From assembly GCF_006483455.1 (NCBI RefSeq), contig NZ_PPPU01000058.1, positions 1 through 50,497 of the forward strand: DNA of 50,497 nt. The letters are read 5' to 3'. This document shows positions 25,901 through 33,305 of this stretch, one piece after another. This stretch comes from Methylomonas koyamae (lineage in GTDB: Bacteria; Pseudomonadota; Gammaproteobacteria; Methylococcales; Methylomonadaceae). The position numbers and the translations under genes were made by a program. The notes under the pieces are model-generated. The model did not search any database. It had not been told where the DNA came from and worked only from the letters and a program-made list of their open reading frames with translations. Each line of letters starts with the position of its first letter. Positions within the stretch are counted from its first letter, which is position 1.

Positions 25901-28900
25901 CGATATTGTCGGCATCACCACCGGTGGTGCCATGACCTTTGCCGCTTCAGTAAGGTTCGATAGCACCGGCGATTGGCAGCGGGTGTTCGATTTCGGCCAA
26001 ACCACTAGCGGCGGAATCGGCAACGTCTACGTCGGTCGGGAATGGAACACCAACAATCTGACCTTTACCATTGAAAAAAACGGCGTATATACCTATCGCG
26101 CCACCGCTAGCAATGCCATCAGCAATGGCTCATGGCTGCATTTCGCCGCGACGGTAGATGCGACAGGCAATATGAACCTCTACGTCAATGGCAACTTGGC
26201 GGCGTCCACCGCCGGCGTGGCATTGGAGACAGGCGTTCGCAGCAATAATTTCATCGGCAAATCGCATTGGGGCGGCGACGCGGCGTTTGATGGCGCCATC
26301 GACAATTTCGTCGTCGCCAATGGCGTGATGAGCGCGTCGCAAGTGGCGGCACTGTATCAACAAACCAGCGGCTTTACCGTCGCCGAAAACGCCGCCAACG
26401 GCACTGTGATCGGTACGGTGGTGGGCTTCGATGTCGACGCCAGTGCCAATCCCACTTACAGCTTAACCGACAGCGCCGGTGGGCGCTTTGCTATCAACGC
26501 AACCAATGGCACCCTGACGGTAGCGGATGGTTCCTTGTTGAATTACGAGGCGGCTACCAGTCATTCCATCACCGTGCAGGTCACCGACTCCCTGGGTGCA
26601 AGCTATTCTGAAACTTATACGGTCAACCTGTCGAACGTGGTCGAGGCACCTTCAGCAACCAACCTTAGCGCGTCCGAAACCTATACCGAAGATACTCCGC
26701 TTAATCTGACCGATATCGTCATAACGCGCGGCGACAGCGCCACCGTTACCGCCACCTTGACCTTATCCAATGCCGCAGCCGGCAGTTTGAACACCGGCAC
26801 TTCAGGCGCGGTGACCTCAACGTACAATGCCGCTACCGGCGTTTGGACCGCCAGTGGCGCAGTGGCCGACGTCAACACCTTATTGGCCGGCCTGACCTTT
26901 ACGCCAGCAACCAACTTCAATAGCAATTTCACCATTGCTACCAGCATCAGCGACGGCGTGCTGGCGGCTGTGACCGGTACTAAAGCGATGACGGGTATAG
27001 CGGTGAACGATGCGCCGGTTATCAATGTCGTTAGCGCGAGAACCACAAATGAAGACGTAGTTAAGCGTTTTTCGGCTTGGATTGGTAATGCCATTACGAT
27101 CTCTGATGCTGATGCCGGTTCCTCTAATCTGGAGATGACGATTTCCGCTACTAACGGCACAGTTACTTTAGGCGGGTTGGTCGGATTGACATTTTCTGTT
27201 GGCGATGGCACGGCAGATACCACAATGACGTTCCGTGGCACTCTAGCAGCCATCAACACGGCTTTGGATAACATCGATTACATGCCAGACCCCAATTACA
27301 GTGGGCCGGGCGGTATGCAATTTACACTCAATGATTTAGGCAATACCGGAACCGGTGGCGGGCTGGTAGTAACTGCGACTCAGGTCATCACCGTCAATCC
27401 AGTCAACGACGCTCCGACGGCAACGATCACCCCGGCCAGCTATAGCGCCACCGAACAAACCAGCCTAACTCTACACGGTACCGGGCTGAGTATCGCCGAT
27501 GTCGATGCCGGTAGTTCCAGCGTGCAGGCAACCCTATCGGTGGTATCCGGCACCTTGACAGCCAGCGCCGGCACGACGGGGGTGACCGTATCCGGCTCCG
27601 GCACCAGTTCAATCACTTTGACCGGTAGCCTCAGCCAAATCAACGCTCTGCTGGCCGGTAATGCCAGCGGATCGTTGAGCTATATCATCAATTCCGATAC
27701 CCCGCCGGCCACCGATACCTTGACCCTGAGCGTCAACGACCAGGGCAATACCGGCTCGGGTGGCGCACTGACCGGTTTTGATGTGGCGACGATCAACATC
27801 ACGGCGGTCAACGATGCACCGGTCAATACCATTTACGGTGATGGCACCATTGTGCCGGAAGACTCGGTAATTCAATTGCTGGGCTCGGTGGTGATCGCCG
27901 ATGCCGACAGCGGTTCGGGTACGCTGACCACCACACTATCGGTCAGCGCCGGCGCCGGGGTGCTTTCCGCAACCTCCGCCGCCGGTGTGACGATCAGCGG
28001 TAGCGGCACCAATACTTTAGTACTGTCCGGCGATGTGGCGTCGATCAACGCCTATTTTGGCTCGGCGGCCACCGCACCGGTGTTTACCGCCACCGCTGAC
28101 TATAACGGCGCGGTTTCTTTTACCGTGGTGACCACGGACAACGGCAATTCCGGCAGCGGCGGCGCCTTGTCGGATAGCGATACCATCAGCGGTTCAATCT
28201 CGGCCGTTGCCGATATCGTTAACGACAGCGTTACCACCAATGAAGATACCCCGGTCACCTTCGACCCACTGGCTAACGATACCTTTGAAAATTCCGGCCG
28301 CTATATTTCGGCTATCGACGGCACCAGCGTCAGTAGCGGCCAAACGGTCGCCATCACCGGCGGCAGCGTCACACTTAATGCCAACGGCAGCTTGACCTTC
28401 ACGCCCACCGCCAACAGCAACGGCGCGACCAGCTTCAGCTATACCGTGACATCCGGAGTAACCACCGAGACCGCAACCGTTGCGCTGACGGTCAATCCGG
28501 TCAACGACACCCCGGTACTGACCAGCGCCAGCCTCACCTTGAACGAGGGCCAAACAGTCACCCTGACGGCGGCCAACTTCGGCGTGACCGATCCGGATAG
28601 CAGCAGTCTTACCTACACGCTCGGCAGCATCTCGGGTGGTTATTTCCAGCTGACGACCAACCCCGGCGTCGCCGTCACCAGTTTCTCCACTGCCCAACTC
28701 GGCGCTGGTCAGGTGCAGTTTGTCGATGACGGCAACGAGGTTGCGCCGAGTTTCAGCGTGACCGTGAGTGATGGTGTTTTGAATTCCAATACCCTGGCAG
28801 CCACGGTGAACTACACCTCTGTCAACGACGCGCCTCATGTCACCTGGGCAGGTAATTATCCGTTCGGCACCGATGAAGACACCGCTTCCGCAGGGATTAG

Positions 28901-31900
28901 CGTCAATACCTTAATCATGAACGGACCTGTCGGTTCAGTCGGATATAGTGATGCGGATGGCAGTTCTTTGAAGGGTATGGCGGTCATTGCGAAGACGGGT
29001 AGTGGCAGCTGGGAGTATTCGACTGACGGCGTAAGCTGGAACGACTTTGGTACGGTATCCAACACCCATGCCTTGCTCTTGGAGAGTAATACGCAAGTTC
29101 GTTATGTCCCGAACGGTTCCGGTGCAGAGGTAGCCCAACTGCAAATTCGCGGCTGGGATCAAACGACGGATACGGCATCCTCAAATCTTGCCGCATCCTA
29201 TGGCAATGCATCGATCAACGATTACGATCATGCCTATTCTTATGAAATTGCAACGGTGACATGCACGGTTTCAAGCATCAACGACGCACCGACCCTGGCG
29301 AACGCCATCGCCGATCAGAACGCCACCGAAGACAGCGCCTTCTCGTTCCAGATTCCGGCCAATAGCTTTGCCGATATCGATGCGGGAGATAGCTTGAGCT
29401 ACAGCGCCACGCTGGCGGATGGCTCCGCGCTGCCGAGTTGGCTGGCCTTCAACCCGGTTAACCGAACCTTCAGCGGCACACCGTTGAACGCTGACGTCGG
29501 CAGCATCAGCGTCCGCGTCACCGTCACCGACAGCAGCAACGCCAGCGTGTTCGATGACTTCACGATTACCGTCGCCAACACCAACGACACACCAACCGTG
29601 GCGAACCCCATCGCCGATCAGAACGCCACCGAAGACAGTGCCTTCTCGTTCCAGGTTCCGGCCAACACCTTCGCCGATGTCGATGTGGGCGATGCACTGA
29701 GCTATACCGCGACCTTGGCCGATGGCTCGGCACTGCCGAACTGGCTGACGTTCAATGCCGCCACGCAGACTTTCTCCGGTACGCCCGCCAATGCCGACGT
29801 GGGCTCGATCAGCGTCCGCGTCACTGGTGCCGACAACAACGGTGCCACGGTTTACGACGATTTCGCCCTGACCGTGACCAATGTCAACGATGCGCCGGTT
29901 TTGAACTTGACTGACAATGCCTTTACTTTTGTGGAGAACGCCTCCCATGTCAGGATTGGCAGCAGCGCCACGCTGGTTGATGTTGACTCACCCAATTTCG
30001 CCGGCGGGACCTTGACCGCAATAATAACCGGCAATGGCACAGCGGAAGATCGACTCTACTTGGTCACTCAAGGAAGCGGCCCCGGCCAGGTTCAAGTCGT
30101 GAACGCCAATGTCTTCATTGATGGAAATTTGGTTGCTACCACGGTGGGCGGAGCAGGGGCAGGAAGCCCGTTGGTTGTATCTTTTACCGCGAATGCCGAT
30201 GCGTCCGCTGTGCAAGCGGTCGCCAATCGTGTGAGTTTCCGTAATGTCAGCGAGAACCCCAGCGGCTTACAACGCACGGTGGAGATGGTGGTGACCGATG
30301 GTGATGGCGGCACCAGTAACACCGATTCGGTGCTGATCAACGTCACCCCAGTCAACGACGCACCCGTTATGACCGCTGCATCGCTCACGCTGAACGAAGG
30401 CCAGACCGTCACGCTGACAGGTGCCAACTTCAGCATCAGCGACCCTGACAACACCAGTTTCACCTACACGGTGAGTAATGTTACAGGCGGTTACTTCCAG
30501 TTGAGCGGCAATGCCGGTGTCGGTGTCACCAGCTTCAGCAGCGCGGATCTGACCGGCGGTCTGGTGCAGTTCGTCGACGACGGCAACGAGGTCGCGCCGA
30601 GTTTCAGTGTCACGGTCAATGATGGCGCCCTCGACTCCAATACTCTGGCCGCTACGATCAATTATACGGCCGTCAACGACAATGCCCCGGTGATCAGCTC
30701 CGGCAGCAGCGCCAGCGTGAATGAGAACAGCGCCGCCAGCACGGTGGTCTACACCGCCAGCGGCAGCGATACCGACGGGGATAGCCTGAGCTGGAGTCTG
30801 AGTGGAACTGACGCGGCCTTGCTGAGCATCGACGCCACCACCGGCGAAGTGACCCTCAACGCCGCGGCGGATTACGAAAGCAAAACCAGCTACAGTTTCA
30901 ACGTCGTGGCCAGCGACGGCACGTTCAGCAGCAGTCAGGCCGTGACTTTGACGGTCATCAACCTAAACGACAACACTGTCAGCACCATCACCGATAGCAA
31001 CTCTGGCTCGAACACCGTCAATGAGAATGCTGTTAACGGCACCGTGGTCGGTATCACCGCCCTGGCGACCGATGCCGATGCCGGTGCCACAATCAGCTAT
31101 AGCCTGACCGACGATGCCGGCGGCCGCTTCGCCATCGACAGCAATACCGGCGTGGTCACCCTTGCCGACGGCAGTCTGCTGGACTACGAGACCGCCACCA
31201 GCCACAGCATCACGGTGCGGGCGACCAGTTCGGATGGTTCAACGAACAGCCAAAGCTTTACGATCGCTGTCAGCAACCTGAATGACAATCCTGTCTCGGC
31301 GATAAGCGACAGCAACGCTTCCGCCAACAGTGTGGCCGAGAATGCCGCCAATGGCACCGTGGTAGGCATCACGGCTCTAGCCACCGACGCCGACACCGGT
31401 GCCACGATCAGCTACAGCCTCAGCGACGATGCCGGCGGCCGTTTCGCCATTGACAGCAATACCGGAGTGGTTACCGTCGCCGACGGCAGCTTGCTGGACT
31501 ACGAGACCGCCACCAGCCACAGCATTACGATACTGGCAACCAGTTCGGACGGTTCCACCAACAGTCAGACCTTCAGCATTGCCGTGACCAATGTCAACGA
31601 CAATCCGGTCAGCACCCTTACGGACAGCAACGCCACGGCGAACAGTGTCGCCGAGAACGCCGCCAACGGCACAGTGGTCGGCATCACGGCTCTAGCCACC
31701 GACGCCGACAGTGGCGCGACCATCAGTTACAGCCTCAGCGACAATGCCGGCGGCCGCTTCGCCATCGACAGCAGCACCGGTGTCGTCACCGTCGCCGACG
31801 GCAGTCTGCTGGACTACGAGAGCGCCACCAGCCATAGCATCACGGTGCTGGCGACCAGTTCGGATGGCTCGACCAACAGTCAGACCTTCAGCATTGCCGT

Positions 31901-33257
31901 GACCAATGTCAACGACAATGCCCCGGTTCTAAGCAGTGCCGATATGACGTTAAGCGAAGGTCAGACTGTGACTCTTGCTGTATCCAACTTTGGCGTCAGT
32001 GATCCGGATAACACCAGTTTTAGCTATATTGTGAGCAATGTTAGCGGCGGTTATTTCCAAATAGCCAGTAATCCAGGTGTCGCCATCACCAGCTTCACAA
32101 CCGCCCAGCTAGTCGCCGATCAAATTCAGTTTGTCGACGACGGCGATGAAGCGGCGCCGAGCTTCAGTGTTACGGTCAATGATGGCGCGTTGGAATCCAA
32201 TACCGTGGCCGCGACGATCAACTATACCGGCGTCAACGATGCGCCAGTCATCGGTAGCGCGACACTGAGCTTGAGCCAAGGCCAGACCGTTACGCTGAGT
32301 GCCGCCAATTTCGGCGTCAGCGACCCTGATAGCGCCAGCTTCACTTACACAGTCTCCAGCGTCAGCGGCGGTTACTTCCAATTGACCGGTAACCCCGGTG
32401 CCAGCGTCACCAGCTTCAGTAGCGTCCAGTTGGCTGCCGGCCAAGTGCAATTTGTCGACGACGGCAATGAGGTGGTTCCGAATTTCAGCGTCACCGTCAA
32501 CGATGGCTGCGCGAGTTCTAACCTGGTGAATGCCGAAATTACCTACTCAAGTAGTGACGATAACACAAACGGTTTTCGTGAAATAATTAGATACAATCAG
32601 ACAAATGTTTCGGATCGTAAAGAGCAAACCGAGCAGTCTGTAGGCGATAAAGTACTAAGTTCCGCCGCTATTTTCGATCAAGTTAATAATGTTTTTGGCG
32701 AAAGTGTTGCTGTTAGTCAAATAGTCAATAACGAGATTGATGGCATAAATAACGTTGATATTTTAGTTTCGGTGGATCAAGGTTTATCGGAAGTTGACAA
32801 AAGTAATGTCAAGTTATCAGCTTATGTGCCGGATAATCTATTGCAGGAACAGCGTCGTGATAGCGTCAGAAAACAGAACTTTCAATTAAAAAACGCCGCT
32901 TTGGAGCAATACAGCATCGATACCGAATCTGTCCTGTCCGAACAAGAGGAAATAGAGTTTTGGAATAGATTGGATCACATTCGCCAGCAGATGAGCGATC
33001 CTGACGCCGTTGCGGATGCTAACCCGGTAAACGTTAAAATCATACTGGGTACTAGCGCGAGCCTGACTGCCGGTTTTGTGAGCTGGATACTACGCGCAGG
33101 ATCGCTGATGGCGAGCTTTATGTCTACCGTGCCGTTGTTGAAACGGTTTGATCCTTTGCCGGTTCTAAGATCCGCCAGGAAAGATGCGGATTCTGTAGCC
33201 GGAAGCAAAAAAGATCGATCATCAAACCCGGCCGACTCGGAAGATAGCGATAAATAA
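22962..33257 (+). CDS. Giant LEPR-XLL / DUF4347 / LamG / cadherin-like surface protein
   Basis: A protein of 3431 residues. An N-terminal LESRQLFSA at 19-27 fits the LEPR-XLL sorting motif, there being no ordinary signal peptide. DUF4347 follows at about 70-240, with HIISHG (His132) and ILLYGCNVA (Cys175). Then come a beta-sandwich (about 245-440), Ig/cadherin-like repeats, two LamG-like domains (about 690-870 and 920-1130), further cadherin-like, dystroglycan-type (NDAPTLANAIADQNATEDSA) and VDDGNEVAPSFSVTV repeats to about 3190. The last 240 residues are non-repetitive and end with a hydrophobic segment (LTAGFVSWILRAGSLMASFM) and a charged tail. It is likely a calcium-stiffened adhesin or matrix protein, divergent from putative export genes and followed after 48 bases by a cyclic-di-GMP enzyme gene. 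Confidence 0.92.
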   Translation: MHSKLRQTHYHSKPILEELESRQLFSAGVEGLLTEPMLDPNAVYANANPAPVAETQQPPAQNSGNQAPRNEIVFVDTRVDGYQTLLNDIKSSDVSDRNLEIIALDSNSDGIQQISQVLAERDNLDAVHIISHGSDGSLDLGNSQLNFDTLIRNQTDISAWGDSFNQNGDILLYGCNVAETQFGQSFVDYLAGITNTEIAASADATGSADLGGDWQLEYQTGEIDTQIALSEAEQSNWEGLMAVTANGSISSTNSTSASSLTWSHGVATGTNSALFVEIALDDPTVNVNSVTYGGVALTQVGRSANNHAVEIWTLVNPTVGSANIVVSLSGTTGVAAGATNYNGVAQSTAYYGFVGASGTGTTASVTVASASGDLVIDSQYWQGIPSGGAVGSGQTLLWQRQNAVLTGGSTSEAGAASVVMSGSFSSSAQWEIAAVSIKAASTWAPTITTSGGSLAYTENAAATIIDSALTVSDADGSYLANATVSISSGFVSGQDTLAFTNQNGITGSWNASTGVLTLTGNASAATYQTALRSITYVNSSDAPSTATRTVSFTVNDGSSSSATATRNITITAVNDAPVNTVPSAQTTNEDTNKVFSSANGNAITIADVDAGGANNEITLTVTNGTLTLAGTTGLTFVAGDGTADATVTFRGTANAINTALNGLTYTPTANYNGSATLTVSTKDSVLLSLDIDTSLKGRYTFDNTGALGTDTSPAAAYNGTVVNGTSVNDATRGNVLSLAGDGYIQTTGRYGDSANVTLAAWVNASSVDTNGGEVISLGDSVAVGLNGSGQVRGFFYSGGTWTETVYSTSIVGTGWHHLAYSFNDAGNAATLYVDGVQVGTLGTTASISYTLGANSFIGKHGNNLTTVDFSGKIDDARIYSRALTADEIATLASDLTKTDTDTVAVTVAAVNDAPNDLYAINGMAESSLVGVYGFNNPSSLGRDDAGNNAPITFYGNPGQTIGPSGSGALDLAGGSSGQYGDIVGITTGGAMTFAASVRFDSTGDWQRVFDFGQTTSGGIGNVYVGREWNTNNLTFTIEKNGVYTYRATASNAISNGSWLHFAATVDATGNMNLYVNGNLAASTAGVALETGVRSNNFIGKSHWGGDAAFDGAIDNFVVANGVMSASQVAALYQQTSGFTVAENAANGTVIGTVVGFDVDASANPTYSLTDSAGGRFAINATNGTLTVADGSLLNYEAATSHSITVQVTDSLGASYSETYTVNLSNVVEAPSATNLSASETYTEDTPLNLTDIVITRGDSATVTATLTLSNAAAGSLNTGTSGAVTSTYNAATGVWTASGAVADVNTLLAGLTFTPATNFNSNFTIATSISDGVLAAVTGTKAMTGIAVNDAPVINVVSARTTNEDVVKRFSAWIGNAITISDADAGSSNLEMTISATNGTVTLGGLVGLTFSVGDGTADTTMTFRGTLAAINTALDNIDYMPDPNYSGPGGMQFTLNDLGNTGTGGGLVVTATQVITVNPVNDAPTATITPASYSATEQTSLTLHGTGLSIADVDAGSSSVQATLSVVSGTLTASAGTTGVTVSGSGTSSITLTGSLSQINALLAGNASGSLSYIINSDTPPATDTLTLSVNDQGNTGSGGALTGFDVATINITAVNDAPVNTIYGDGTIVPEDSVIQLLGSVVIADADSGSGTLTTTLSVSAGAGVLSATSAAGVTISGSGTNTLVLSGDVASINAYFGSAATAPVFTATADYNGAVSFTVVTTDNGNSGSGGALSDSDTISGSISAVADIVNDSVTTNEDTPVTFDPLANDTFENSGRYISAIDGTSVSSGQTVAITGGSVTLNANGSLTFTPTANSNGATSFSYTVTSGVTTETATVALTVNPVNDTPVLTSASLTLNEGQTVTLTAANFGVTDPDSSSLTYTLGSISGGYFQLTTNPGVAVTSFSTAQLGAGQVQFVDDGNEVAPSFSVTVSDGVLNSNTLAATVNYTSVNDAPHVTWAGNYPFGTDEDTASAGISVNTLIMNGPVGSVGYSDADGSSLKGMAVIAKTGSGSWEYSTDGVSWNDFGTVSNTHALLLESNTQVRYVPNGSGAEVAQLQIRGWDQTTDTASSNLAASYGNASINDYDHAYSYEIATVTCTVSSINDAPTLANAIADQNATEDSAFSFQIPANSFADIDAGDSLSYSATLADGSALPSWLAFNPVNRTFSGTPLNADVGSISVRVTVTDSSNASVFDDFTITVANTNDTPTVANPIADQNATEDSAFSFQVPANTFADVDVGDALSYTATLADGSALPNWLTFNAATQTFSGTPANADVGSISVRVTGADNNGATVYDDFALTVTNVNDAPVLNLTDNAFTFVENASHVRIGSSATLVDVDSPNFAGGTLTAIITGNGTAEDRLYLVTQGSGPGQVQVVNANVFIDGNLVATTVGGAGAGSPLVVSFTANADASAVQAVANRVSFRNVSENPSGLQRTVEMVVTDGDGGTSNTDSVLINVTPVNDAPVMTAASLTLNEGQTVTLTGANFSISDPDNTSFTYTVSNVTGGYFQLSGNAGVGVTSFSSADLTGGLVQFVDDGNEVAPSFSVTVNDGALDSNTLAATINYTAVNDNAPVISSGSSASVNENSAASTVVYTASGSDTDGDSLSWSLSGTDAALLSIDATTGEVTLNAAADYESKTSYSFNVVASDGTFSSSQAVTLTVINLNDNTVSTITDSNSGSNTVNENAVNGTVVGITALATDADAGATISYSLTDDAGGRFAIDSNTGVVTLADGSLLDYETATSHSITVRATSSDGSTNSQSFTIAVSNLNDNPVSAISDSNASANSVAENAANGTVVGITALATDADTGATISYSLSDDAGGRFAIDSNTGVVTVADGSLLDYETATSHSITILATSSDGSTNSQTFSIAVTNVNDNPVSTLTDSNATANSVAENAANGTVVGITALATDADSGATISYSLSDNAGGRFAIDSSTGVVTVADGSLLDYESATSHSITVLATSSDGSTNSQTFSIAVTNVNDNAPVLSSADMTLSEGQTVTLAVSNFGVSDPDNTSFSYIVSNVSGGYFQIASNPGVAITSFTTAQLVADQIQFVDDGDEAAPSFSVTVNDGALESNTVAATINYTGVNDAPVIGSATLSLSQGQTVTLSAANFGVSDPDSASFTYTVSSVSGGYFQLTGNPGASVTSFSSVQLAAGQVQFVDDGNEVVPNFSVTVNDGCASSNLVNAEITYSSSDDNTNGFREIIRYNQTNVSDRKEQTEQSVGDKVLSSAAIFDQVNNVFGESVAVSQIVNNEIDGINNVDILVSVDQGLSEVDKSNVKLSAYVPDNLLQEQRRDSVRKQNFQLKNAALEQYSIDTESVLSEQEEIEFWNRLDHIRQQMSDPDAVADANPVNVKIILGTSASLTAGFVSWILRAGSLMASFMSTVPLLKRFDPLPVLRSARKDADSVAGSKKDRSSNPADSEDSDK
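29280..29885 (+). repeat. Two 303-bp tandem coding repeats (dystroglycan-type cadherin domains)
   Basis: Two adjacent near-identical 101-residue units starting AACGACGCACCGACCCTGGC at 29280 and AACGACACACCAACCGTGGC at 29583. Both encode the ATEDSAFSFQ and ALPxWLxFNxxxxTFSGTP pattern. The close similarity of the DNA suggests recent duplication. Confidence 0.8.
30978..31922 (+). repeat. Three 315-bp tandem coding repeats (cadherin-like domains)
   Basis: Three consecutive units of exactly 315 bases (105 residues) begin at 30978, 31293 and 31608. Each encodes a stretch like NGTVVGITALATDAD, GGRFAIDS and VADGSLLDYE. Long runs of identical DNA between units indicate recent expansion or gene conversion and make this a site where copy number may vary between strains and where assemblies may collapse. 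Confidence 0.88.
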
Positions 33258-33305
33258 GTATCGATTTATTTTGGTTTAGTATTTTGCCGTAGTTTTTTTA
33301 ATATC

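Noticed and set aside
28194-29948. Long minus-strand ORFs inside the giant gene (for example 28194-28838 and 29271-29948)
   Set aside because: They are antisense shadows of repeated GC-rich coding DNA, with glycine- and arginine-rich composition and no family resemblance.
22962-33257. RTX/LapA-type adhesin exported by type I secretion
   Set aside because: No nonapeptide RTX calcium repeats, no di-Ala LapG site and no ABC transporter or TolC gene are visible; the LEPR-XLL start argues for another route.
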